Source: Acidobacteriota bacterium
GTDB taxonomy: Bacteria > Acidobacteriota > Terriglobia > UBA7540
Length of the DNA: 22,904 bases
Direction: 5' to 3'
NCBI GenBank assembly: GCA_021789565.1
Contig: JAJYJL010000013.1
Coordinates: 1-22,904 of the forward strand
Part shown: positions 1-8,619 of the stretch, piece after piece
Layout of the letters: the number at the start of each line of letters is the position of its first letter
Numbering within the stretch: position 1 is the stretch's first letter
Notes under the pieces: generated by a model
What the model was told of the DNA's origin: nothing
The model's input: only the letters and a program-made list of their open reading frames with translations
The model's database searches: none
Position numbers and translations under genes: made by a program

Positions 1-16
1 AGGAACAGGTGATGTT

Positions 17-1051
17 ATGGCGAAAGCTTATTATGAAAAAGACGGTGACGTGAAACATCTGGCAGGCAAGACCGTAGCGGTGATCGGCTACGGCAGCCAG
101 GGACACGCCCACGCGCTGAATCTGCGCGACAGCGGACTGAAAGTGATTGTAGGATTGCCGGCATCGAGCCAGTCGCGGGCCAAGGCCCAGGCGCAGAAGC
201 TGGAAGTCTATGACCCGGCGGAAGCGGCCAAACGCGGCGACCTGATCGCCATGCTGGTTCCCGACCCGCCCATGGCCAAACTCTACAAGGAGGCCATTGA
301 GCCCAACCTCTCCGCCGGCAAAACGCTTTTGTTTGCCCACGGATTCAACATCCATTACAAGTTCGTCCAGCCGCCGAAGCACGTGGACGTCATCATGATC
401 GCCCCCAAGTGCCCCGGCCACCGGCTGCGCGAACTCTTTACCGAAGGCATCGGCGTGCCGTCGCTGCTGGCCGTGGAGCAGGACGCCTCCGGCAAGGCCG
501 AGCAGACTGCGCTGGCCTATGCCAAAGGCCTCGGAAGCCTGAAGGCGGGCGTCATCCGCACCACCTTCAAGGAAGAAACCGAAACCGACCTTTTCGGCGA
601 GCAGACGGTCCTTTGCGGCGGCGTTTCGGCGCTCATCAACTCGGGTTTTGAAACGCTGGTGCAGGCCGGTTATCAGCCGGAAATCGCCTACTTCGAGTGC
701 CTGCATGAGTTGAAGCTGATTGTTGATCTGATCTACCAGGGCGGCATCAAGTACATGCGCTACTCGGTGAGCGACACGGCGGAATACGGCGATTACACGC
801 GGGGGCCGCGGGTGATTGATGATCACGTCCGCGAATCAATGAAGAAAGTTCTGGAGGAAATCCAGAACGGCAAGTTCGCCAAAGAGTGGATGGACGAAAA
901 CGAGTCCGGGCGGAAAAAGTTCAACTCCATGCGCGCTGAAGCTTCGGCGCGCCTCATCGAAAAGGTGGGGAGCGAACTGCGCAAGATGATGCCCTGGATC
1001 CAGACCGCCAAAGAAGAAGCCACCGCCGCCCAGGCCCAGGCGCGGACCTAA
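17..1051 (+). CDS. ilvC: Ketol-acid reductoisomerase (class I, NADPH type)
   Basis: Converts acetolactate or acetohydroxybutyrate to the dihydroxy acid using NADPH and Mg2+, the second common step of valine, leucine and isoleucine synthesis in the cytoplasm. The 344-residue length fits class I enzymes. Visible: the Rossmann motif GYGSQGHA (residues 24-31), catalytic His108 in AHGFN, and the metal ligands Asp191/Glu195 in DLFGEQ and Glu227/Glu231 in ECLHELKL. The start follows AGGAACAGGTGAT, a good ribosome site. Oddities: the usually glycine- or alanine-containing KxPGH loop reads KCPGH (Cys132), and the cofactor-phosphate loop is [12 protein letters not shown] (residues 47-58) rather than the common GLR-GS-SW type. 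The C-terminal 12 residues are Ala/Gln-rich and probably disordered. The gene probably continues an ilvBN-ilvC operon beginning left of the window (inference). Confidence 0.97.
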   Translation: MAKAYYEKDGDVKHLAGKTVAVIGYGSQGHAHALNLRDSGLKVIVGLPASSQSRAKAQAQKLEVYDPAEAAKRGDLIAMLVPDPPMAKLYKEAIEPNLSAGKTLLFAHGFNIHYKFVQPPKHVDVIMIAPKCPGHRLRELFTEGIGVPSLLAVEQDASGKAEQTALAYAKGLGSLKAGVIRTTFKEETETDLFGEQTVLCGGVSALINSGFETLVQAGYQPEIAYFECLHELKLIVDLIYQGGIKYMRYSVSDTAEYGDYTRGPRVIDDHVRESMKKVLEEIQNGKFAKEWMDENESGRKKFNSMRAEASARLIEKVGSELRKMMPWIQTAKEEATAAQAQART

Positions 1052-1052
1052 G

Positions 1053-1183
1053 AGGCTGTTGGAAAACGCTACCTTGTCATACTGAGCCCAGCGAAGCATC
1101 TGCTGTACCTTACTGGAAATGAACAAAACAGATCCTTCGCTTCGCTCAGGATGACGTGGTAGCGGGACCTTATTCAACAGCCT
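1053..1183. repeat. 131-bp palindromic intergenic repeat with terminal inverted repeats
   Basis: The element begins AGGCTGTTG and ends with its exact complement CAACAGCCT. Inside, the left arm CGCTACC..GTCATaCTGAGC..AGCGAAGcATCTG is mirrored by the right arm (read in reverse complement) CGCTACC..GTCATcCTGAGC..AGCGAAGgATCTG, so nearly the whole element can fold into one long hairpin. The core at 1133-1155 recurs at 22728-22750 with one mismatch over 23 bp. It resembles a non-autonomous palindromic repeat (REP- or MITE-like). No transposase is present. It sits between ilvC and proC and could also end ilvC transcription or stabilise its message. Confidence 0.8.
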
Positions 1184-1267
1184 GCCAGACGCAAAACCCT
1201 CAACGTTAACAACCAACACTGCGCTACAATAAAGTCCGCAGGTCCATCGCAAACTGAGAGGATTTCC

Positions 1268-2146
1268 ATGAAAAAAGTGGCAGAAGCAGTTGCCGCGCCT
1301 TCGTCGGCAGCCAGGAAGTCGCGGGATGAAATCAAGAAGCTGGCGCTGATCGGCACCGGCAAGCTGGGCGAGGGCCTGCTGTCAGCCATGCTGCAATCGC
1401 AGGTGATTCCCGCCGGTCGCGTGGAATGCACCGTGGCCCACCAGCCGCGCGCGGATTACCTCTGCGCCAAGTATGGCGTCAAGGCCCACACCAATAATGC
1501 GCAGGCCGTCAAGGGCGCCAGCCTGGTTCTGGTTGTGCTGAAGCCCCAGCAGGTGAAAGGGGCCCTGCACGAAGTGCGGAAGACGATCTCCCCCAACGCC
1601 CTTATCGTTTCCGCCGCCGCCTCAGTCACCACATCGCTGATCGAGCGCGAACTGGGACGTCCTGCGCGAGTGGTCCGCGCCATGCCCAACACGCCCTGCC
1701 TCATCCGGCAGGGAATGACAGCGCTGGCCGGCGGCAAGCACGCCACCGCGCACGACCTGGAAGTGGCCCAGAACATTTTCGGCGCCATGGGCCGCGCGGT
1801 GATTGTGGACGAAAAACATATGGACGCCATCACGGCGCTGTCCGGTTCCGGCCCCGCTTATGTGTATATGATCATCGAATCGCTGGCCGAGGCGGGAGTG
1901 AAGCTGGGCGTGCCGCGCGACCTTTCAACCGAACTCTCCGCCCAGACCCTGCTGGGCGCCTCCGCCCTGGTGCTGCACACGGGCGAGCACCCCGCCAAAC
2001 TGAAAGACGTGGTCACCACGCCGGCCGGCTGCACCATCGACGGCTTGATGGAACTGGAAGAAGGGCGCCTGCGGGTCACCCTCATCAAGGCCGTGGTCCG
2101 CGCCGCCGCCCGCGCCCGCCAGCTTGTGGAAAGCACCAACTCCTAG
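1268..2146 (+). CDS. proC: Pyrroline-5-carboxylate reductase
   Basis: Reduces 1-pyrroline-5-carboxylate to proline with NAD(P)H, the last step of proline synthesis. Visible: the nucleotide-binding motif GTGKLGEGLL (residues 29-38), VRAMPNTPCLI in the middle, and the family signature spanning ALSGSGPAYVY and HPAKLKDVVTTPAGCTIDGL towards the C-terminus. At 292 residues it is slightly longer than the usual 265-280 because of a polar, Ala-rich N-terminal extension of about 22 residues before the Rossmann strand. The ATG follows GAGAGGA with a 5-6 nt gap, so the extension is probably translated. A possible -10 (TACAAT, 1225-1230) lies upstream, but no convincing -35 is present. It is convergent with the PhzF gene. 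Confidence 0.95.
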   Translation: MKKVAEAVAAPSSAARKSRDEIKKLALIGTGKLGEGLLSAMLQSQVIPAGRVECTVAHQPRADYLCAKYGVKAHTNNAQAVKGASLVLVVLKPQQVKGALHEVRKTISPNALIVSAAASVTTSLIERELGRPARVVRAMPNTPCLIRQGMTALAGGKHATAHDLEVAQNIFGAMGRAVIVDEKHMDAITALSGSGPAYVYMIIESLAEAGVKLGVPRDLSTELSAQTLLGASALVLHTGEHPAKLKDVVTTPAGCTIDGLMELEEGRLRVTLIKAVVRAAARARQLVESTNS

Positions 2147-2151
2147 TTGCC

Positions 2152-2167
2152 GGCAAACGCGTTTGCC
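2152..2167. other. 16-bp perfect palindrome between convergent genes
   Basis: GGCAAACGCGTTTGCC is its own reverse complement and lies in the 31 bp between the stops of proC and the PhzF-family gene. It could act as a weak bidirectional stop or a protein site. There is no T tract and no unpaired loop, so it is not a typical intrinsic terminator. Confidence 0.4.
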
Positions 2168-2177
2168 ATGCACTTGA

Positions 2178-2972
2178 TTAGGTGCCCATCAATTCTCCGC
2201 GCAGCACGGTAACCGCCTGGCCGCCCAATCTGACTCGGTCGCCCGCCGCGCGCACGCGGACCACTCCGCCCCGCGGCGAGGCCTGGTACGCCACGAATTC
2301 ACGCTTCATCAGGCGCTGCTCCCAGAACGGACCCAACGCGCAGTGCGCCGAGCCCGTCACCGGGTCTTCATCAATGCCCGATCCCGGAGCGAAGAATCTG
2401 GAAACGAAATCGAACTGCGGCGAGTCTGACCGGCTGGTGATGATGACACCACGAGCCTCAACCTGGCGCAGACGGGAGTGGTCGGGGCTGGCATTCCGTA
2501 CCGATTCCTCGGAATCAACTTCCACAAGATAGTCAAACTTGTTCCTGCCCACATAACGAGGATCGAGACCCAATGCCTCGATCAGGCCGGGCGGCGGGTC
2601 GGCATCTTCAACTCGGACCGCTGGAAAATCAAGCTCAATCCAGTCGTCTTTAAGGTCGGCCGTCAGCGTGCCGCTCTTCGTGTGGAAACGGGCCTGCCGG
2701 CCCGGCGCAAGATGGCCCTCTTCCCACAACACGTGGGCGCTGGCCAGCGTGGCGTGTCCGCAGAGGGCGACTTCAACGGCCGGGGTAAACCAACGCAGAT
2801 TGAATCCTTCTTCGTGTGGAACAAGAAACGCGGTCTCTGACAGGTTCATTTCCCGCGCGACGTTCTGCATCCACTGCTCGCCAGCCGCCTTTTCCAGGAT
2901 GCAGACGGCGGCGGGATTGCCGGCAAAGGGCTTGTCAGTAAAAGCGTCAACATGAGTGATGCGCTGTCCCAT
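2178..2972 (-). CDS. PhzF-family isomerase/epimerase-like protein
   Basis: A 264-residue member of the PhzF/DapF-fold family. Well-studied members are isomerases (for example PhzF in phenazine synthesis), but most homologues have no known substrate and none is proposed here. Visible: FAGNPAAV near residues 15-22, the segment MNLSETAFL with the conserved glutamate that corresponds to PhzF's catalytic Glu, GHATLASAHVL in the N-domain, and DEDPVTGSAHCALGP in the C-domain, giving the expected two-domain symmetry. The start at MGQRITH was chosen over a frame 50 codons longer because AGGAGAG lies 6-8 nt upstream and the family begins close to this point. It is 56 bp downstream of ppc on the same strand and may be cotranscribed. 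No phenazine genes are nearby. Confidence 0.9.
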   Translation of the reverse strand: MGQRITHVDAFTDKPFAGNPAAVCILEKAAGEQWMQNVAREMNLSETAFLVPHEEGFNLRWFTPAVEVALCGHATLASAHVLWEEGHLAPGRQARFHTKSGTLTADLKDDWIELDFPAVRVEDADPPPGLIEALGLDPRYVGRNKFDYLVEVDSEESVRNASPDHSRLRQVEARGVIITSRSDSPQFDFVSRFFAPGSGIDEDPVTGSAHCALGPFWEQRLMKREFVAYQASPRGGVVRVRAAGDRVRLGGQAVTVLRGELMGT

Positions 2973-3028
2973 CGAATTTCTCTCCTGCGAACCCTTAGGA
3001 CAACAATAGAGCGCATTTCGGGTGATGG

Positions 3029-5725
3029 CTATCCCGTGCTCTTCATGCCGAAGGCGACGCCGCCCACGGTGATCTGGAGAAGGCGCAGGAGTTCGGGCGA
3101 GGGCTGGGTCTCGCGGCGCCATTTTTCAAGGAAGCGGATCTGGAGAAAGTTGAGCGGGTCCACATAAGGATTGCGCAGACGGATGGATTCCTGCAACACC
3201 GGCTGGCGTTCCAGAAGCTGCGTTGATTCGGTGATTTCCAGCACGCACCGTACTGTGCGCTCATATTCCTCCTCGATGCGGCCTGAAATCTGCTTGCGCA
3301 GACTTGCCGGGCGGCACAATGCGTCATAGCGGCGGGCGATATAGAGGTCCGTCTTGGCCAGCGACGCCTCGGCATTGTCAATAATCACGGCGAAGAAGGG
3401 CCAGTCGCGGTACATCTGCCGCAGCACGTCAAGCCCGTCGGGAGCGTGGCTGCACAGGAACTTGTCCAGACCATGGCCGAGTCCATACCATGCCGGAATG
3501 AAGTGCCGAGACTGCGTCCAGGCAAACACCCAGGGAATGGCGCGAAGCTGGTTGATGTCCCGCGTATTGGAGCGCCGGCTGGGCCTGGACCCCAGGCGGA
3601 GACTTTCAATCAGGTCAATGGGCGTGGCCTGGCGGAAGAATTCTATGAAGCCAGGAGTTTCATAAACGAGGTGGCGATAGAATTCGCAACTGGCCGAAGC
3701 TATTTCCTGCGCATGCTCTTCCCAGGACGCGATCTCACTCTGGTCCGGCGTGTGCTTGGGCGCCAGCAGAAGCGTATCCAGAACGGAAGTGACCAGTTGC
3801 TCCATGTTGCGCTCGGCAATCTCCAGGTTGGCGTACTTCAGGGAGATCACCTCACCCTGTTCAGTGATGCGCATCCGCCCGCCGGGAGCCGCGTAAGGCT
3901 GCGCCTGTACGCTGCGGTGAGACTGTCCGCCGCCGCGGCCGATGGTTCCTCCTTTGCCATGGAAAAATCCCAACCGGATTTTGTGCTTTTCAGCCACTTC
4001 CCACAGGCGCTTCTGGGCTCGGAACAGCGCCCAGTTGGCGGCAAAGTATCCGCCGTCTTTGACCGAATCGGAATAGCCCAGCATCACTTCCTGGAAGTCG
4101 CCGCGCGAGCGCAGCAGGCGGCGGTAATGGCGGTCCCGCAGAAGCTGGTCCAGGATATCCGGCCCGGCCTCCAGGTCATCCACGGTTTCAAAAAGAGGGA
4201 TGGCGTCAAAGCTGGACTGGAGTCCGCCATCGCCCTGCGGCTTCACCAGGCCAGCCTGCCAGCCGAGCAGCACCACATCCCAGATGTTTGCGGCGCTGCT
4301 GGTCATGCTGAGGATGTAGCGGTGGGAAGCGCGCTCGCCGTTGCGCATCTGGATCTTGCGCAAAGTTTCAAACTCTTCCAGGGTGCGCCGGGCGGCGTCA
4401 GAAAGTTTCAGCCGGCGCGGGCGCTTCTCGAGCAGCGCGTGGATGGATTCGATGCGCGCTTCTTCCGGCTCGACGGGCAGGCGCGCTGCGTTCAGGATCT
4501 CATCCGCCGCCCTGCGAAGGTGCGAGGAATGCTGCCGGAAGTCCAGGCTAACCGAGTGGAATCCGAAAACCTGCACGGCGGTGTGCAGGCGTCCCGGCTC
4601 CAGGTGGGCGACGCGAGGGCTGGGATGGTCGATCAAAAGCCGTTCGATCAGTTCCACATCGCGCTCGAACTCCCCGGCATCGGCATAAGCGCCGCGCGCC
4701 CTTTCCCGCGTCCGTTCAAGGCGCCAGCGCATGATGCGAATTTTGCGCCGGTAAAATTCATGAGGCTGGTCCACGCTTTCAAAAATGCGCGTGGCCGGAA
4801 AGCGCCGCATGTTACGCTCAATATCCGCGCTGATTTTGCGCTCGAGCGCGGGGCGCGAGCACGGAAATGAGATCACGCTGAGAAACTCATCCAGCCGCCG
4901 GAGATAATAGTCCAGGACGCTGCGGCGAAGGCGCTCTGCGGCGTTCAGGCTGGTTTCAGCCGTGACGTTGGGATTGCCGTCGCGGTCGGTTCCCACCCAG
5001 GAGCCAAACCGGATGCAGGAGCGCTCGCGCGCAAGACCCGGCGCAAACCGGTGCATCTCCTGCACAAAACGCTCCCAGAAAATTCCCGCCAGGTCGTAGA
5101 TGGTCCGCTCCAGAAACACCAGGGAGTTTTCGACTTCCAGCTCCGGAGTCATGGGACGTTCTCGGGTTTCTTCCGTCAGCCAGAGGGCCTCAATCCATGG
5201 GTCCACGGATTTTTCAATCGAGTGCTCCGGCGACTCGTCCAGGGTTTCGAGCGAACGGCCAATGCGCAGCAGGTGGTTAAAGACGCTGCGGCGCTTGGCC
5301 TCAGTGGGATGCGCGGTGAGGACCGGTTCAATCCTCATGGAACGCAGCGCGCGGGCGAATTCCGCCACGGGAATTTCCTGCTTTTGCAACCGGCTGAAGG
5401 TCCGGCGAAGCGACATGGGCGCGCCGACTTCTCCGGATTCATACTGGCGAAGGCGCCGGATGCGCTGGCGCTCTTCGCACAGGTTCACCAGGTGGAAGAA
5501 CAGGCTGAAGGCATGGGCAACATGCGCGGCGCGCTGCAACGAAAGGCTGCGCACCTCGCGGTCCCCCTGGGCCACCAGGGCGGGATCGGTCGCCTGGCGG
5601 AGCTGCTTGGAGAGCCGGCGCAGGTTTTCAATCGCCTCAAACGTCTTGCCTCCACTCTGCTCCTGGATCAGCGCCCCCAGGCGCGTGGTCAATAATCGAA
5701 CTTCCCTGCGAAGTTTTTCATCCAT
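3029..5725 (-). CDS. ppc: Phosphoenolpyruvate carboxylase
   Basis: Carboxylates PEP with bicarbonate to oxaloacetate, refilling the TCA cycle and supplying aspartate. The 898 residues match the bacterial family. Visible: VLTAHPTEAKRR with the essential His139; GSWVGTDRDGNPNVT (241-255); FGFHSVSLDFRQHS; signature VMLGYSDSVKDGG with Lys556; FHGKGGTIGRGGG with Arg597; RITEQGEVISLKY; and the C-terminal end GMKSTG, corresponding to the family's terminal GMRNTG that contributes to the active and effector sites. The first basic residue of the glycine loop is Lys591, where the E. coli enzyme has Arg. GGGQSH replaces the more usual GGGP(T/S)H. The ATG has no strong Shine-Dalgarno, so it may be translated partly by coupling to thrC, whose stop lies 35 bp upstream. 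Last or next-to-last gene of the lysC-thrC-ppc group. Confidence 0.96.
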   Translation of the reverse strand: MDEKLRREVRLLTTRLGALIQEQSGGKTFEAIENLRRLSKQLRQATDPALVAQGDREVRSLSLQRAAHVAHAFSLFFHLVNLCEERQRIRRLRQYESGEVGAPMSLRRTFSRLQKQEIPVAEFARALRSMRIEPVLTAHPTEAKRRSVFNHLLRIGRSLETLDESPEHSIEKSVDPWIEALWLTEETRERPMTPELEVENSLVFLERTIYDLAGIFWERFVQEMHRFAPGLARERSCIRFGSWVGTDRDGNPNVTAETSLNAAERLRRSVLDYYLRRLDEFLSVISFPCSRPALERKISADIERNMRRFPATRIFESVDQPHEFYRRKIRIMRWRLERTRERARGAYADAGEFERDVELIERLLIDHPSPRVAHLEPGRLHTAVQVFGFHSVSLDFRQHSSHLRRAADEILNAARLPVEPEEARIESIHALLEKRPRRLKLSDAARRTLEEFETLRKIQMRNGERASHRYILSMTSSAANIWDVVLLGWQAGLVKPQGDGGLQSSFDAIPLFETVDDLEAGPDILDQLLRDRHYRRLLRSRGDFQEVMLGYSDSVKDGGYFAANWALFRAQKRLWEVAEKHKIRLGFFHGKGGTIGRGGGQSHRSVQAQPYAAPGGRMRITEQGEVISLKYANLEIAERNMEQLVTSVLDTLLLAPKHTPDQSEIASWEEHAQEIASASCEFYRHLVYETPGFIEFFRQATPIDLIESLRLGSRPSRRSNTRDINQLRAIPWVFAWTQSRHFIPAWYGLGHGLDKFLCSHAPDGLDVLRQMYRDWPFFAVIIDNAEASLAKTDLYIARRYDALCRPASLRKQISGRIEEEYERTVRCVLEITESTQLLERQPVLQESIRLRNPYVDPLNFLQIRFLEKWRRETQPSPELLRLLQITVGGVAFGMKSTG

Positions 5726-5760
5726 AAGCGCTTATCACATTTCCAGGCGGTCAAACGAAC

Positions 5761-7053
5761 TTAGGCGGGAACGGCCAGCACGCTCTCCAGCGCCTTTCGC
5801 AAGGCCCCCAGGTTGGCGTCCACCCGCACTCTCTGGCGGGACTGTTCCTCCGAGGAGTGATGGCGGATGACGTAATCCGTGTCTTTCAACTGGTGTCCGG
5901 TCAGCACGGCCAAAATGTCCGCGTGGCGCTCAATTTTTCCCGCGCGCACCAGCTTGCGGATGCCGGCAACCGTGGCGGCGGAAGCAGGTTCGCATCCCAC
6001 GCCGTCTTCGGCGAGGGCCGCCTTCCCCTCGAAAATTTCTTCGTCGGTCACGGACTCGCAAAAACCCCCGCTCCACTCCAGCACCCGGCGGGCCTTTTTC
6101 CAGTTGGCGGGACGGCCGATGCGGATGGCCGTCGCCTCAGTGTCCGGCTTCTCCATCGCAATCAGATCCGGCGAGCCGGACTGGAGCGTGCGGACGAATG
6201 GGCTGGCCCCGGCGGCCTGGATCACCACCACCTTCGGGACCTTCTCGATAAAGCCCAGCTCTTTCAACTCCCGCAGGCCCTTGCCGATGGCCGAGGCGTT
6301 CCCCAGGTTTCCGCCCGGCACCACGATGTAATCCGGCGGCCTCCAGGCCCGCTGTTCCATCATCTCGGCCACGATGGTCTTCTGCCCTTCGATGCGAAAC
6401 GGGTTGATGGAATTGACCAGGTAAAAACCCATTTCCCCAGCCACCTGGCGCAGCAACCCAAACGCTTCATCAAAGGTGTCGCCGATTTCGACGACCACCG
6501 CGCCAAAGTCCAGGGCCTGGGCCAGCTTGGCGGCGGAGATCTGGCGATACGGAACAAAAAGAACAGCCTTCATTCCGGCGCGGCCCGCATACGCCGCCAT
6601 CGAAGAAGATGTGTTTCCCGTGGAAGCGCAGGCAACCATGCGGACACCCTGTGAGGCGGCCCGGGTTATGCAGGCGGTCATGCCCAGGTCCTTGAAGGAA
6701 CCGGTAGGATTGATACCCTGGTGCTTGATGGTGAGATGCACGGGCCCCGCCCACCAGCCGGCGCGGCGCGTCCCCACCAGCGGCGTGGACCCCTCGGAAA
6801 GTGAAATCACGCGATCGTGCGGACCCACGAAAGGCAGGAGTTCCCGGAAGCGCCAGACGCCGCTGCGGTCAATGGGTTCGCCGCTCAGGCGCCGCTGGTG
6901 CCAGACCGATCGCAGGGCCTCGGGATCCGTGATGTCAAATTCGTACCGGACATCGAGCAGGCCGCCGCACCAGGCACACTGGTGCATTTCTTTTTTGGGG
7001 TCCTGCCTGCGGCCACAGGCTTCTTCAATGCATTCGAGATAAGTCAGCGCCAT
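5761..7053 (-). CDS. thrC: Threonine synthase (PLP enzyme with N-terminal zinc-ribbon-like cysteines)
   Basis: Converts O-phosphohomoserine to threonine and phosphate. About 430 residues. The N-terminus MALTYLEC carries Cys8, Cys13, Cys26 and Cys29 (CAWCGG), a zinc-ribbon-like arrangement seen in the long bacterial/archaeal form. The PLP lysine lies in NPTGSFKDLGM, followed by STGNTSSSMAAYAG and the phosphate-cup-like PGGNLGNASAIGKG, then GCEPASAATVAG near the end. A GTG 19 codons upstream (7108-7110) would add a Gly/Pro-rich stretch unlike the family, so the ATG at 7053 is preferred, although neither has a strong ribosome site. It lies just downstream of lysC and upstream of ppc. Homoserine dehydrogenase, homoserine kinase and asd are absent from this window. 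A general PLP fold-II lyase is possible but less likely given the cysteine ribbon and context. Confidence 0.92.
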   Translation of the reverse strand: MALTYLECIEEACGRRQDPKKEMHQCAWCGGLLDVRYEFDITDPEALRSVWHQRRLSGEPIDRSGVWRFRELLPFVGPHDRVISLSEGSTPLVGTRRAGWWAGPVHLTIKHQGINPTGSFKDLGMTACITRAASQGVRMVACASTGNTSSSMAAYAGRAGMKAVLFVPYRQISAAKLAQALDFGAVVVEIGDTFDEAFGLLRQVAGEMGFYLVNSINPFRIEGQKTIVAEMMEQRAWRPPDYIVVPGGNLGNASAIGKGLRELKELGFIEKVPKVVVIQAAGASPFVRTLQSGSPDLIAMEKPDTEATAIRIGRPANWKKARRVLEWSGGFCESVTDEEIFEGKAALAEDGVGCEPASAATVAGIRKLVRAGKIERHADILAVLTGHQLKDTDYVIRHHSSEEQSRQRVRVDANLGALRKALESVLAVPA

Positions 7054-7119
7054 TCGTCTGTCGGGGATGGAACCCGCAGGTCCATCGAACTGCCCTTCAC
7101 CTGCGGCCACCCGGCCTTG

Positions 7120-8556
7120 CTAAAGATGAAATTCCTCGTGGACGGACTTGACCGCATCCTGCATGTCTGCGGACTTGACCGCGAAGGAGATGCTCAGCTC
7201 CGAGGAACCCTGCGCAATCGCAATGATGTTGATCCCCTTGCGGCCAAGCGCTCCGAAGGCGCGCCCGCTGATGCCCGGAGTACCCTTCATATTTTCTCCG
7301 ACCGTCACCACAATGGCCACCTTGGGCATCACATCCAGCACACCCACGTAGTCGTGCAGCATTTCAAGCTCAAACACTTTTTCCAGTTCCGCTTTCACCC
7401 GCGGGAGGTCCGTCTGGTGGATGGCAAAGCAAAGCACGTTGTCGGCGGAGGACTGGGTGACCATCAGGGTGGAAACTTCCTCCAGGTAAAGGCAATTGAA
7501 CACCCGCGCCGCAAGCTGCGGGAAGGAGATCGCGTTTCTGCCGCTCATGGTGATCAGGACCGCATCCTTGACGGACGTAATCGCCTTGATACCGGACTGC
7601 CCGTTTTTCGCGGAGGGCACAATACAGGTTCCCGGGCAGGAGGGATTAAAACTGTTCTTGATCCACACCGGAATCTTTTTCTGCATCACGGGTTGAATGG
7701 TCTTGGGGTGGAGCACTTTGGCCCCGAAATAAGACAGCTCGATCGCTTCCCGATAGGAAACCTCGGGAAGGATGCGCGCCTCCGGAACCAGGCGGGGATC
7801 GGCCGTCATCACGCCGTCCACATCCGTCCAGATCCAGACCTCATCCGCCTCGAGCGCCGCACCCAGAATGGTGGCGCTGAAGTCGGAACCGCCGCGCCCC
7901 AGCGTGGTGCAAACACCTTCCCGGGTGGCCCCCCGGAAACCCGTCACCACGGGAATGACGCCGCGCTTCAGCAGCGGCCTCAGCCTGGCCTGCGTTTTGG
8001 CGCCGGTCTCCTCAAACAGCGGGCTGGCGTTGCCAAAATTGTCATCGGTCACAATGCATTCAACGGCATCGACAGCCTCGGATTTGAGCCCCTGCGACCG
8101 CAGGATGGCCGCGACCAGCGTGGCCGCCATCACCTCGCCCAGGCTGGAGAGCGTGTCCATGCCGCGCGGCGTGATTTCACGAAGCAGCGTGAAACCCGAG
8201 CACAAGTCTTCAAAGTGCTTGACCTGCTCGGCCAGGCGGGGAAGCGCGCTCGCCTGCTCAGCCGCTGAGAGCAACTGGTCCGCCACATCACGATGGCGGC
8301 GCGCCAGCTCCTGGCGGGAGCCTTTCCAGGGTTCTTCCATCCCCTGGCTGGCCTGGGTGGCGGCGCGGATCAGCATGTTCGTGGCGCCTCCCATGGCCGA
8401 TACCACGGCCACCACATCAGCGTGCCTGGCATGCTCTCGCAGAATTTCTGCCACTCCCTGCATGCGCTCCGCGCTGCCCACGGAAGTGCCGCCGAATTTC
8501 ATCACTATCAGCGGCCGTTTGCTCTTGCCCGAACTCTCTTTCACTTTCACCATCAT
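7120..8556 (-). CDS. lysC: Aspartate kinase with C-terminal ACT domains
   Basis: Phosphorylates aspartate, the entry step to lysine, threonine and methionine. About 478 residues. The kinase domain opens with [15 protein letters not shown] (residues 18-32) and continues with [23 protein letters not shown] and the nucleotide/substrate segment [15 protein letters not shown]. Two ACT domains follow from about residue 320 ([14 protein letters not shown]... and [14 protein letters not shown]...), ending in [16 protein letters not shown], the classical lysine/threonine feedback module. The longest open frame starts at a TTG (8571), but AGGA lies 3 nt before one ATG (8556) and 6 nt before the next (8553), so one of these is used. 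It is monofunctional: no homoserine dehydrogenase part is attached. Head of the lysC-thrC-ppc group, downstream of a hairpin that separates it from the LysR gene. Confidence 0.95.
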   Translation of the reverse strand: MMVKVKESSGKSKRPLIVMKFGGTSVGSAERMQGVAEILREHARHADVVAVVSAMGGATNMLIRAATQASQGMEEPWKGSRQELARRHRDVADQLLSAAEQASALPRLAEQVKHFEDLCSGFTLLREITPRGMDTLSSLGEVMAATLVAAILRSQGLKSEAVDAVECIVTDDNFGNASPLFEETGAKTQARLRPLLKRGVIPVVTGFRGATREGVCTTLGRGGSDFSATILGAALEADEVWIWTDVDGVMTADPRLVPEARILPEVSYREAIELSYFGAKVLHPKTIQPVMQKKIPVWIKNSFNPSCPGTCIVPSAKNGQSGIKAITSVKDAVLITMSGRNAISFPQLAARVFNCLYLEEVSTLMVTQSSADNVLCFAIHQTDLPRVKAELEKVFELEMLHDYVGVLDVMPKVAIVVTVGENMKGTPGISGRAFGALGRKGINIIAIAQGSSELSISFAVKSADMQDAVKSVHEEFHL

Positions 8557-8563
8557 TTTTCCT

Positions 8564-8605
8564 GCAGACAAACAGAGGCCCGCTCAGCTATCCGAGCGGA
8601 GCCTC
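8564..8605 (-). terminator. Terminator-like hairpin between the LysR gene and lysC
   Basis: On the minus strand GAGGCTCCGCTC pairs with GAGCGGGCCTC (one bulged T) around the loop GGATAGCT, followed by TGTTTGTCTGC. The stem is 11 bp and GC-rich, and the T tract is interrupted. It lies in the short gap after the LysR stop and directly before the lysC ribosome site, so it may end the regulator transcript or act as an attenuator for lysC. Confidence 0.5.
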
Positions 8606-8619
8606 ACCAGCCTCCGCCA

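Noticed and set aside
3446..4870. 474-codon open frame on the plus strand
   Set aside because: Lies wholly antisense to ppc, whose motifs are complete; the product shows no recognisable domain and no ribosome site. GC-driven shadow.
6817..8268. 483-codon open frame on the plus strand
   Set aside because: Antisense to thrC and lysC; composition His/Arg/Gly-rich with no motif.
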